Source: an uncultured Veillonellaceae bacterium
GTDB lineage: Bacteria; Bacillota; Negativicutes; Selenomonadales; Selenomonadaceae
DNA: 48,558 nt
NCBI GenBank assembly: GCA_902773295.1
Contig: CACYDT010000183.1
Coordinates: forward strand, 1-48,558
Direction of reading: 5' to 3'
The notes under the pieces are model-generated. The model was not told the DNA's origin and searched no databases. It saw only the letters and a list, made by a program, of their open reading frames with translations. Shown one piece after another: positions 19,744-26,774 of this stretch. How positions within the stretch are numbered: the stretch's first letter is position 1; each line of letters starts with the position of its first letter. The translations under genes were made by a program, and so were the position numbers.

Positions 19744-21018
19744 ATGATAGGTATCAAGAATGTTGTCGCTATTGTTTGTGGTGGAGGCCCGGCTCCCGGC
19801 ATCAACGCCGTTATTTCTGCCGTTACGGGGGAGGCGACCCGCCATGGCTGGGATGTGCTTGGGATGTATGACGGTTTTTCGCGCTTGGCGCGTGGCGAGA
19901 AGAATTACATCCGCCTGGATTTCAGCAATGTGACCCGCATCCATCTCACGGGCGGCTGCATCCTGAAAATGTCGCGATTCAATCCGACGAAGAAGGAATC
20001 CGATTTGCGCACGGTGGTGGAGACACTCACAGAACTGGGTGTGACACATCTTGTTACCATCGGCGGGGATGATACGGCGTACAGTTCTACGGCGGTTTCC
20101 GAATACGCAAGGAAGATGGGCCGCATCATCAATGTCGTCCATGTGCCGAAGACCATCGACAATGACCTGCCTCTTCCCGAAGGCGTACCGACGTTTGGGT
20201 TCGAGACAGCGCGCGCCTTTGCCACTACAGAGATACAGAACCTCATGGAGGATGCCCGCACCACGAATAACCGCTGGTATTTCACCATCGCCATGGGGCG
20301 CACGGCGGGTCATCTGGCTCTTGGCATGGGGCGTTCTGCCGGCGCGCCTCTTACCATCATCCCGGAGGAGTTTCCCCAGGATCACATCCGCCTGCAGCAG
20401 GTGGTGGACATCATCACGGGTTCCATTGTCAAGCGCCGCCTGACGGGAAAGAATTACGGCGTAGCGGTCATTGCGGAGGGCGTCATCGAGAAGATTGCCG
20501 AAGAGGACTTCAAGGCTCTCGGGGAGGTCGTGCTGGATGAGCATGGCCATATCCGTTACAGCGAGCTGGACTTCGGCGAGATCTTGAAGCAGGCGGTCCT
20601 TACGGAGGTCGAGAAACTCGGCATCAAGATTGCCATCGTGGACAAGGAAATCGGCTACGAACTTCGCTGCACGGCACCGATTGCTTATGACATCGACTAT
20701 GCGCGCAATCTTGGGTATGAGGCGATGCAGTTCCTCTTGCGGGGCGACAGCGGCGCGCTCATCACTATTCAGGATAACCAGGCCGTGCCCATGCGCTTTG
20801 AGGACATTCGGGATCCGGAAACGGGCAAGACCAAGGTCCGCAAGGTCAATATCGGTTCTGTCCAGTACAAAATCGCTCGTGGCTTCATGATGCGCCTCGA
20901 AAAGGGTGACATGGAGGATCCCGGTCTTGCAAATGCCTTCCGGATGGAGCCGGAGGAGTTCAGGCAGAGGTATGGGTATTTGTTTGATGGGGTGCCGGAA
21001 CAGAAGGACGAGGCATGA
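19744..21018 (+). CDS. 6-phosphofructokinase, probably pyrophosphate-dependent
   Basis: A 424-residue phosphofructokinase. The active-site residues are GGDD (107-110), where ATP enzymes have GGDGS/T, and PKTIDND (135-141) with a lysine at 136. Both are the residues associated with pyrophosphate as phosphoryl donor in the family. The length (~420) also fits the PPi/clade-II type rather than the ~320-residue ATP type. It would interconvert fructose 6-phosphate and fructose 1,6-bisphosphate reversibly. The ATG at 19744 has AGGAGG 8 bp upstream. It ends at a strong terminator. Confidence 0.88.
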   Translation: MIGIKNVVAIVCGGGPAPGINAVISAVTGEATRHGWDVLGMYDGFSRLARGEKNYIRLDFSNVTRIHLTGGCILKMSRFNPTKKESDLRTVVETLTELGVTHLVTIGGDDTAYSSTAVSEYARKMGRIINVVHVPKTIDNDLPLPEGVPTFGFETARAFATTEIQNLMEDARTTNNRWYFTIAMGRTAGHLALGMGRSAGAPLTIIPEEFPQDHIRLQQVVDIITGSIVKRRLTGKNYGVAVIAEGVIEKIAEEDFKALGEVVLDEHGHIRYSELDFGEILKQAVLTEVEKLGIKIAIVDKEIGYELRCTAPIAYDIDYARNLGYEAMQFLLRGDSGALITIQDNQAVPMRFEDIRDPETGKTKVRKVNIGSVQYKIARGFMMRLEKGDMEDPGLANAFRMEPEEFRQRYGYLFDGVPEQKDEA

Positions 21019-21040
21019 TGCCGGACTTTTTTTGAGAAAG

Positions 21041-21071
21041 CAGGCCATCCGTATTGTGCGGATGGCCTTTT
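21041..21071. terminator. Terminator between convergent genes
   Basis: GGCCATCCG (21043-21051) and CGGATGGCC (21059-21067), then TTTT on the plus strand. The phosphofructokinase and DUF4127 genes converge here; an A-rich start on the other side may let it work both ways. Confidence 0.8.
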
Positions 21072-21078
21072 GCAATAT

Positions 21079-22767
21079 TCAAGGATCTGCGGAATCGGCA
21101 ACGCCCAGGGAAATGGTGCTTTGCAGATGGATCTCGAAGGTGCGGGGCCAGGGGTAGCTCATGTCGGCAGACAGGTCGTTGATCCGCAGAGCCATTCTTC
21201 CTTCGGGAATGGTTACAGAAATTGGTTGGCGGAAAGAGCCTGTTTCTTTGTAGACAGCGATGCGCTTCTTCATGGCATGCTGCAGCATGCCATTGGCCCA
21301 GCGTGCATTGCGCTCCAGGTCCAAGTCAGAGGTGTTGGTGTAGCCTTCCTTGATGAGGGAGGCGTTTACAAGGTCGATGACATCTTTCAGGTAGAAGGCA
21401 TCTTCCAGTATGCGGTTTTGCAGGAAGGTGAGGTTGGCCGCATAGAGCCGGAGAGTTTCCTCTCCGGTCCGTATCTGCTTTTTTTGCGCTGTGAAGAGGC
21501 ATGCCTGTGCCAAGGCCGTTCCGATGGAATTGCTGGTGGTGTTCCATCCGGAGTATGCGATGAGGGCATTGATGGGATAGTTTGTCCGGATGAGCTGGGG
21601 CAGCAGGATTTCTGACCACTGGAAATGCTTGCTGAGATCCACGAGCGCGACGGGATGGCCTTGCTGATGCAGCCGGCTGAGGCAGCGAGCGGATTCCAAC
21701 CGGCTGCCAAGGGTATCTTTGTCGCTGTCATTTGTGGAAACAAAGAGGGTGAAATCGGCCTCTTCGGGTGAGGAAACGGGAAGGGCATGGAGCATGCGGA
21801 TTTTTTCCAGGACGGTTTCCCCGGTGGTGACAGCCATGTAAGGCATGATGAGGTTCGGGCTTTCGCTGTCATTGTATGCAAAAAAAATGCGGGGCTGCAA
21901 GCCGGAGTCCTCGTTTCTGCGTTCGGCCAGAAGGGTCAGGGCAATTTCGTCGGCTCCATGCGTCAGGAATACCTGTTCCTCGGAGATGTTTTTTTCTTCC
22001 AGATAGCGCCGCAGGGCTTCTTTTTCGATGTTGGGGATGCTGTAGGCTTCCCCGTCGTCCTGTCCAAGAACAAGGCGTTGGAATATGCCGGCAGAGGCCA
22101 GGTCAATCAGAGATTTGTTGAGAGCCGTGTTTTCATGGAAATGTGAGAGATATTTTTCCATGCTTTCCGGCGGGATCTTTTCTTCCAGTTCCCTGATGGC
22201 GCTATCGTCCACGGGAAGCCCGCAGGCTTTTTTTCCTATCAGGCGGGAATAGTCCATGAGCCAGCGTCTTTCGTAATAGCCGTCAATGGTATCCTGAGGA
22301 GTGAGACGGGGGAGGATGCTGAAGGCGTAGATGGGAACTTCCGGGTACAGGGTGTGAAGTTCCTTGAGGAATCCGAGCATGGAAGCGATTTCCTGTGGGG
22401 AGGCTTCTTTTTCCCGCGCGGCCAGAAGTCCCCCGTAAAGAAGCTGGTCGATGGAAAGGATGAGGGCGTGGGAGCCTTTCATGTTTTCGAGCAGCCATGG
22501 CTTCAGGGCTGCGGTATCGCCCGGCAGGGAGTAATAGTCCTGGATCTGCGACGGAGGGGCGATGACCTCGTAGTCTGCAATGTGCCCTGCATCCATGACA
22601 AACTGGCGGCAGGGCGGGCGCCCGTCCAAGGGAACCAGCAGGATTTTTTTCATGGGGGAGGGCTGCGGGGCTGCAGGCCGGAACGGATCGGCAGGATGAA
22701 GCAGGAATGGATAGGAGACTGCCATGAGCAGAACGAGGAGAAGCAGGATCATGCATCTTTTTTTCAA
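21079..22767 (-). CDS. DUF4127 family exported protein
   Basis: A 562-residue protein with an N-terminal hydrophobic signal or anchor (KKRCMILLLLVLLMAVSY). A DUF4127 core follows, beginning KKILLVPLDGRPPCRQFV and containing SIDQLLYGGLLAAR, YNDSESPNLIMPYMA and IAYSGWNTTSNSIGTALAQA. The family is of unknown function; it resembles secreted or envelope proteins. The start is TTG at 22767, supported by GGAGG 8 bp upstream on the minus strand. It is divergent from rsmD. A TATAAT lies at 22807-22802 (minus), but no good -35 is seen. Confidence 0.87.
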   Translation of the reverse strand: MKKRCMILLLLVLLMAVSYPFLLHPADPFRPAAPQPSPMKKILLVPLDGRPPCRQFVMDAGHIADYEVIAPPSQIQDYYSLPGDTAALKPWLLENMKGSHALILSIDQLLYGGLLAAREKEASPQEIASMLGFLKELHTLYPEVPIYAFSILPRLTPQDTIDGYYERRWLMDYSRLIGKKACGLPVDDSAIRELEEKIPPESMEKYLSHFHENTALNKSLIDLASAGIFQRLVLGQDDGEAYSIPNIEKEALRRYLEEKNISEEQVFLTHGADEIALTLLAERRNEDSGLQPRIFFAYNDSESPNLIMPYMAVTTGETVLEKIRMLHALPVSSPEEADFTLFVSTNDSDKDTLGSRLESARCLSRLHQQGHPVALVDLSKHFQWSEILLPQLIRTNYPINALIAYSGWNTTSNSIGTALAQACLFTAQKKQIRTGEETLRLYAANLTFLQNRILEDAFYLKDVIDLVNASLIKEGYTNTSDLDLERNARWANGMLQHAMKKRIAVYKETGSFRQPISVTIPEGRMALRINDLSADMSYPWPRTFEIHLQSTISLGVADSADP

Positions 22768-22817
22768 AGGACTTCCTCCGTTTGGATGATCAATTCATAT
22801 CATTATAACATGACAGG

Positions 22818-22846
22818 TTCACGAAAAGGGAAAAATATGATAGAAT
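22818..22846 (+). promoter_or_regulatory. Putative promoter of rsmD-coaD
   Basis: TTCACG (22818-22823) and TAGAAT (22841-22846), 17 bp apart; the AAATATGATAGA context matches the putative speD promoter. Confidence 0.45.
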
Positions 22847-22882
22847 GAGGGTGCTGAGATTGTTGTTTGGGGTGGAAAATCC

Positions 22883-23458
22883 ATGCGAATCATTACGGGA
22901 ACGGCGAAGGGGTGCCGCCTGAAAGCCCCGAAGGGGCAGGGTACCCGCCCGACGGCAGACCGCATCAAGGAATCCCTGTTCAATATTCTGGGAACGAAAG
23001 TTCATGGAAGGCATGTGCTGGATCTTTTTGCCGGCACGGGAAACCTCGGGCTGGAGGCGCTTTCCCGCGGTGCTGCCCATGCGGTCTTTGTGGATCGTGC
23101 CACGGCTCCCTTGATACGGGAGAATGCCTTGCACACCCGTTTGGATGGGAAGGCAGATATTTTGAAAAGCGATGTTTTTTCCTCATTGGCAAGGCTGGCG
23201 GGGATGGGAAAGACCTTCGGCCTTGTGTTTTGCGATCCTCCTTACCATAAAGGGCTTTGGGAAAGGGCGCTTCTCTTTCTCGATGCATCGGAGCTTCTGT
23301 CGGAGGATGGCATCCTCGTGGTGGAGCATGGTCTGGATGAGGAAGGCCGGATACCCGCACTCGGGAACCTGGTTCGTGTGCGTGCGGAGCGCTACGGGCA
23401 CACGACACAGATCAGTTTTTTTCAGCGTCAATGCTATGTAAGGGGAGATGGAAATTGA
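22883..23458 (+). CDS. rsmD: 16S rRNA (guanine966-N2)-methyltransferase
   Basis: A 191-residue SAM methyltransferase. It starts with RIITGTAKGCRLKAP, then has TRPTADRIKESLFNIL, motif I LDLFAGTGNLGLEALSRGA (about residues 46-64) and the amino-MTase motif DPPYHKG. It methylates G966 of 16S rRNA in the 30S subunit. It is followed, with 4-bp overlap, by coaD, the usual arrangement in Firmicutes. Confidence 0.94.
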   Translation: MRIITGTAKGCRLKAPKGQGTRPTADRIKESLFNILGTKVHGRHVLDLFAGTGNLGLEALSRGAAHAVFVDRATAPLIRENALHTRLDGKADILKSDVFSSLARLAGMGKTFGLVFCDPPYHKGLWERALLFLDASELLSEDGILVVEHGLDEEGRIPALGNLVRVRAERYGHTTQISFFQRQCYVRGDGN

Positions 23459-23943
23459 GGAGGGCAGTTTGTTCGGGAAGTTTCGATCCGGTGACGATCG
23501 GCCATATTGATATTTTTGAACGGGCCAGCCGTATCTTTGATGAGATCATTGTCTGTGTGTTCCATAATATCAAGAAGCAGTCCTTTTTTCCGGTGGAGCA
23601 GAGGGTGGAGCTCATAAGGGAGGCTGCTGCCCATATTCCCGGCTTGCGGGTGGATTCCTTTTCCGGGCTCCTGACGGATTATATGCGGGCGCACGAGGCG
23701 ACTACTATCGTGCGCGGGGTCCGTTCCGTAGCGGATTTGGAATACGAGCAGAACGAGGCGAGGATGATTGCCCATCTGGCGCCGGATGTGGAGACGGTGT
23801 TCCTTCTTACCAGCCCCAGATATTCTTTTGTGAGTTCTTCCGGCATCCGGGAGCTGGCGGCTTTCGGAGCCAGTGTCCATGGGTTGGTGCCGGATTGTGT
23901 GGAGCGGGCGGTGGTGCATCGCATGGCCGGGGAAAACAGATGA
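23455..23943 (+). CDS. coaD: Pantetheine-phosphate adenylyltransferase
   Basis: A 162-residue nucleotidyltransferase that makes dephospho-CoA from phosphopantetheine and ATP. The motif CSGSFDPVTIGHIDIFERA holds the (T/H)xGH signature; VRGVRSVADLEYE and the SFVSSSGIREL motif are also intact. I use the TTG at 23455: it overlaps the rsmD stop and GGGGAGA lies 6 bp upstream. An ATG at 23431 would add eight residues that the family lacks. A dispersed structured repeat begins two bases after the stop. Confidence 0.94.
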   Translation: MRRAVCSGSFDPVTIGHIDIFERASRIFDEIIVCVFHNIKKQSFFPVEQRVELIREAAAHIPGLRVDSFSGLLTDYMRAHEATTIVRGVRSVADLEYEQNEARMIAHLAPDVETVFLLTSPRYSFVSSSGIRELAAFGASVHGLVPDCVERAVVHRMAGENR

Positions 23944-23944
23944 G

Positions 23945-24051
23945 TTATACTAGAGAGCGTTAGAATTTCCCGAAGGGAAAGCTCTTACGCTATCTGCATA
24001 TACCGCGGACGATTTGTAGCGAGATGAAAATTTCATTGCTCGCGAGTATAA
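23945..24051 (+). repeat. Structured dispersed repeat, copy 1
   Basis: A 107-bp element between coaD and the coiled-coil gene that recurs at 35379-35487. It is bounded by TTATACT (23945-23951) and AGTATAA (24045-24051). Inside is a hairpin with inner stem TTTCCC/GGGAAA (23966-23971/23975-23980) and outer stem AGCGT/ACGCT (23956-23960/23987-23991). The shared string CTGCATATACCGCG follows, and CGCGAGTATA closes a second hairpin with TATACCGCG. The stems differ from copy 2 by compensatory changes. It may be a small non-autonomous transposon or a cis-acting RNA. Confidence 0.8.
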
Positions 24052-24091
24052 GAGTTGGATCACTGATTACATTAAAGAAAGTAGTGAGGAC

Positions 24092-24664
24092 ATGTCTGTA
24101 CGTGATATATTGGATCAAATTGAGAATCTGGTAGCAGGGGCATCCCATGTTCCCCTGTCCGGCAAATGCATGATTGATGAAAATGATCTGGTGCATCTCG
24201 TGGAAGAGCTTCGGAACGATTTGCCGAACGAGCTGTCCCAGGCGAACCAGATCATGAAGGATCGTGAGAAGATTCTGGGCGAGGCGCAGAAGGAAGCGGA
24301 ACACATCGTGAACGAGGCGAAGAAATACGCCAGGAAACTCACGGATGAGAACACGATTGTGCGTCAGGCGAAGGAAAAAGAGAATTCCATCCTGCAGCAG
24401 ACCAGGGAGCAGGAGCGCGAGATCATGGAGAGAACCAGGCAGAACTCGCAGCAGCTTCGAGATGATGCCGACCGGTATGCGAATCAGGTGTTTGATCAGC
24501 TGATCATGCATGTGACGAATACTTTTCAGGGGGTCCAGCAGGCGGAACAGGGACTCCATCAGGCTCGTGATGTTCTCATGCAGGCCAAGGAACAGATGAA
24601 TCGTGCTGCACAGCAGCAGAACGCTCCGATGCCGCAGCATCCTTCCCAGGTGCCGCCACAGTGA
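24092..24664 (+). CDS. Coiled-coil protein of unknown function
   Basis: A 190-residue protein, mostly helical and highly charged. From about residue 50 to 150 it is a long coiled coil (REKILGEAQKEAEHIVNEAK...) resembling ATP-synthase b/V-type H subunits and DivIVA-like proteins in composition. The C-terminus is Q/P-rich. There is no signal peptide or membrane segment. Database tools often label such proteins ATPase, but I see no nucleotide-binding motif. GTGAGG is only 2 bp from the ATG, an unusually tight spacing. A structured repeat occupies the upstream region. Confidence 0.75.
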   Translation: MSVRDILDQIENLVAGASHVPLSGKCMIDENDLVHLVEELRNDLPNELSQANQIMKDREKILGEAQKEAEHIVNEAKKYARKLTDENTIVRQAKEKENSILQQTREQEREIMERTRQNSQQLRDDADRYANQVFDQLIMHVTNTFQGVQQAEQGLHQARDVLMQAKEQMNRAAQQQNAPMPQHPSQVPPQ

Positions 24665-24678
24665 TTCGTGAAGCCATG

Positions 24679-24711
24679 AAGCTCTTCCGATTCGGGAAGG
24701 GCTTTGTTTTT
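24679..24711 (+). terminator. Terminator after the coiled-coil gene
   Basis: AAGCTCTTCC (24679-24688) pairs with GGAAGGGCTT (24695-24704), then a T-rich tail. It separates this gene from larB. Confidence 0.7.
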
Positions 24712-24728
24712 GAGAGGGAGGAATGGTT

Positions 24729-25487
24729 TTGAAAGAAGAGGATGTCCGGGCGTTGCTGCGTGAATACAAGGAAGGGAATATTTCCGAGGAATCTGCTGTG
24801 CAGCGGGTGTGCAGCATCCCTTTTGAGGATATGGGCTTTGCCGAGGTCGATCATCACAGGGAGATGCGCCAGGGGTTTCCGGAGGTGATCTACGCTGAGG
24901 GGAAAACGAAGGAGCAGGTCCTTTCTATCCTGCAGTCCCTTTATGCGCACAGCGAGGGAAATCTCATGGCAACCCGGGCGAGCAGGGAGAAGTATGAGTA
25001 TGTGAAGGCGCAGCTTCCCGAAGCGAGATACCATGAAGCTGCACGCATGATTTACTTTGAGAGGGATACGTCTGTTGAACGGGACAAAGAGAGATACATT
25101 CTTGTGGTGACGGCCGGAACCAGTGACATGCCTGTGGCAGAGGAGGCCCGGCTTACGGCATGGCTATGGGGAAATGAGGTAAGGACATGCTACGATTGCG
25201 GCGTAGCGGGGATTCATCGGCTGTTTTCCCATATGGAAGAGATTCGATCGGCCAATGTCATCATCGTGATTGCCGGCATGGAAGGGGCGCTGGCAAGCGT
25301 TGTCGGCGGGCTTGTGGACAAGCCGGTGATTGCTGTGCCTACGAGTATCGGTTATGGCGCATCCTTCCATGGGCTTTCGGCACTTTTGTCCATGCTCAAC
25401 AGCTGTGCTTCCGGCGTGTCTGTCGTGAATATCGACAACGGCTTTGGCGCCGGTGTGCTGGCCAGCAAGATCAATAAGATGAGGTGA
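24729..25487 (+). CDS. larB: Nickel-pincer cofactor biosynthesis protein LarB
   Basis: A 252-residue protein whose C-terminal half is an AIR-carboxylase (PurE)-like fold: VVTAGTSDMPVAEEA, VIIVIAGMEGALASVVGGLV and VPTSIGYGASFHGLSALLSML. LarB carboxylates and hydrolyses nicotinic acid adenine dinucleotide in the first step of making the nickel pincer nucleotide of lactate racemase and relatives. The TTG at 24729 has GGAGG 8 bp upstream; the ATG at 24723 lies too close to that site. larC follows after 4 bp. LarE and LarA are not in the window. Confidence 0.93.
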   Translation: MKEEDVRALLREYKEGNISEESAVQRVCSIPFEDMGFAEVDHHREMRQGFPEVIYAEGKTKEQVLSILQSLYAHSEGNLMATRASREKYEYVKAQLPEARYHEAARMIYFERDTSVERDKERYILVVTAGTSDMPVAEEARLTAWLWGNEVRTCYDCGVAGIHRLFSHMEEIRSANVIIVIAGMEGALASVVGGLVDKPVIAVPTSIGYGASFHGLSALLSMLNSCASGVSVVNIDNGFGAGVLASKINKMR

Positions 25488-25491
25488 GAAC

Positions 25492-26751
25492 ATGAAGGCA
25501 ATCTATCTGGATTGTTTTTCCGGCATCAGCGGCAATATGCTGCTCGGAGCTTTTTTGCAAGCGGGAGTCCCGCAGGCGCACTTAGAAAAGGAACTCAGGA
25601 AACTGCCCGTGGAGGATGAGTACATACTGCATGTGGATTCTGTGGCCAGGAATGGCATTCAGGCAGTTCACGTGGATGTGGAACTCACGGGACGCCATAT
25701 GGTTTCTGTGGCAGAGCATGCAACGCACCATCATGGCGAGGAGCATCATCACGAACACCATCATGGCGAGGAGCACCATCACCATAGAACCATGGCATCG
25801 ATTCGTGCTATGCTGGAAACATCGGCGCTGGAATCCGGCGTGAAGCAGAAGAGCCTTGCTGTTTTTGAGGTTTTGGCGGAGGCAGAGGGGAAGGTGCATG
25901 GGAAGCCAAAGGATGATGTGGCGTTCCATGAGGTGGGAGCCGTGGATTCTATTGTGGATATTGTGGGGACAGCTATCTGCATGGAGTATCTGGATATTGG
26001 GAAAGTCTTTGTTTCCAAGCTCAATACGGGCAGCGGTTTTGTGCAGTGCGCCCATGGGCTCATGCCCGTTCCCGCGCCTGCGGTGGCAGAGCTTTTGAAG
26101 GAACTCCCTTCCTATCACAGGGGCGTGGAGAAGGAGCTTACGACTCCGACAGGAGCAGCGGTGGTAAAGGCTATGGCAGAATACGAGGAAAATCTGCCAG
26201 AAGCGTTTACGGTGGAGCGCATTGTCTACGGCGCCGGCACTTGGGAACTTGAGATCCCGAATGTCCTCCGGATGTATTTGGGGGAGTATCAGGGGGCGCA
26301 TGAGAGCAAGTGCCTTCTTTTGGAGACGAATATCGATGATATGAACCCGCAGATTTACGGATACCTCTATGAATGTCTTTTGGAAGCGGGAGCAATGGAC
26401 GTTTGGACGACGGGCATCTACATGAAGAAGAACCGTCCGGCTCAGCAGCTTTCGGTTCTTGTGGATGAAGCGCATCAGGATGCATGTGCGGATATTGTTT
26501 TCCGGGAGACGACGAGTATCGGGTTGCGTGTGCTTCCCGTAGGGCAACGGATCGAAGCAGTGCGCCGCATTGCCAAGGTGCAGACGAAATATGGGAATGT
26601 GGACTGCAAGATCAGTGCCTATCGGGGGCATATCGTATCGGTGTCCCCGGAATACGAGGACTGCAGGGAAATCGCAGCCCGCGAGAAGGTTCCCTTGAAG
26701 CAGGTCCAGCAGGAAGCCTTGAGGGTTTTGGCAGGGCGTTTGGGAGAGTAA
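25492..26751 (+). CDS. larC: Nickel insertion protein LarC (nickel-pincer cofactor)
   Basis: A 419-residue protein that inserts nickel into the pincer nucleotide. It starts YLDCFSGISGNMLLGAFL, followed by a histidine-rich loop (about residues 78-99) probably storing or binding nickel. FHEVGAVDSIVDIVG, LNTGSGFVQCAHG and the C-terminal LLETNIDDMNPQIYGYL region come next. In some lactobacilli larC is made by a programmed frameshift; here the frame is continuous. The His-rich loop contains a 30-bp-period repeat, listed separately. Confidence 0.94.
   Translation: MKAIYLDCFSGISGNMLLGAFLQAGVPQAHLEKELRKLPVEDEYILHVDSVARNGIQAVHVDVELTGRHMVSVAEHATHHHGEEHHHEHHHGEEHHHHRTMASIRAMLETSALESGVKQKSLAVFEVLAEAEGKVHGKPKDDVAFHEVGAVDSIVDIVGTAICMEYLDIGKVFVSKLNTGSGFVQCAHGLMPVPAPAVAELLKELPSYHRGVEKELTTPTGAAVVKAMAEYEENLPEAFTVERIVYGAGTWELEIPNVLRMYLGEYQGAHESKCLLLETNIDDMNPQIYGYLYECLLEAGAMDVWTTGIYMKKNRPAQQLSVLVDEAHQDACADIVFRETTSIGLRVLPVGQRIEAVRRIAKVQTKYGNVDCKISAYRGHIVSVSPEYEDCREIAAREKVPLKQVQQEALRVLAGRLGE
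25726..25775 (+). repeat. Tandem repeat coding for the LarC His-rich loop
   Basis: The 20-bp string CACCATCATGGCGAGGAGCA occurs at 25726-25745 and 25756-25775, giving two HHGEEHHHEH-like blocks. Expansion or contraction by 30 bp would stay in frame. Confidence 0.9.
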
Positions 26752-26774
26752 GCTGATATATAGGAGCTTCCATC

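Noticed and set aside
25726..25796. Short tandem repeats that might be a CRISPR-like array
   Set aside because: Only two units, in frame within larC and coding for His-rich residues; no spacers and no cas genes.
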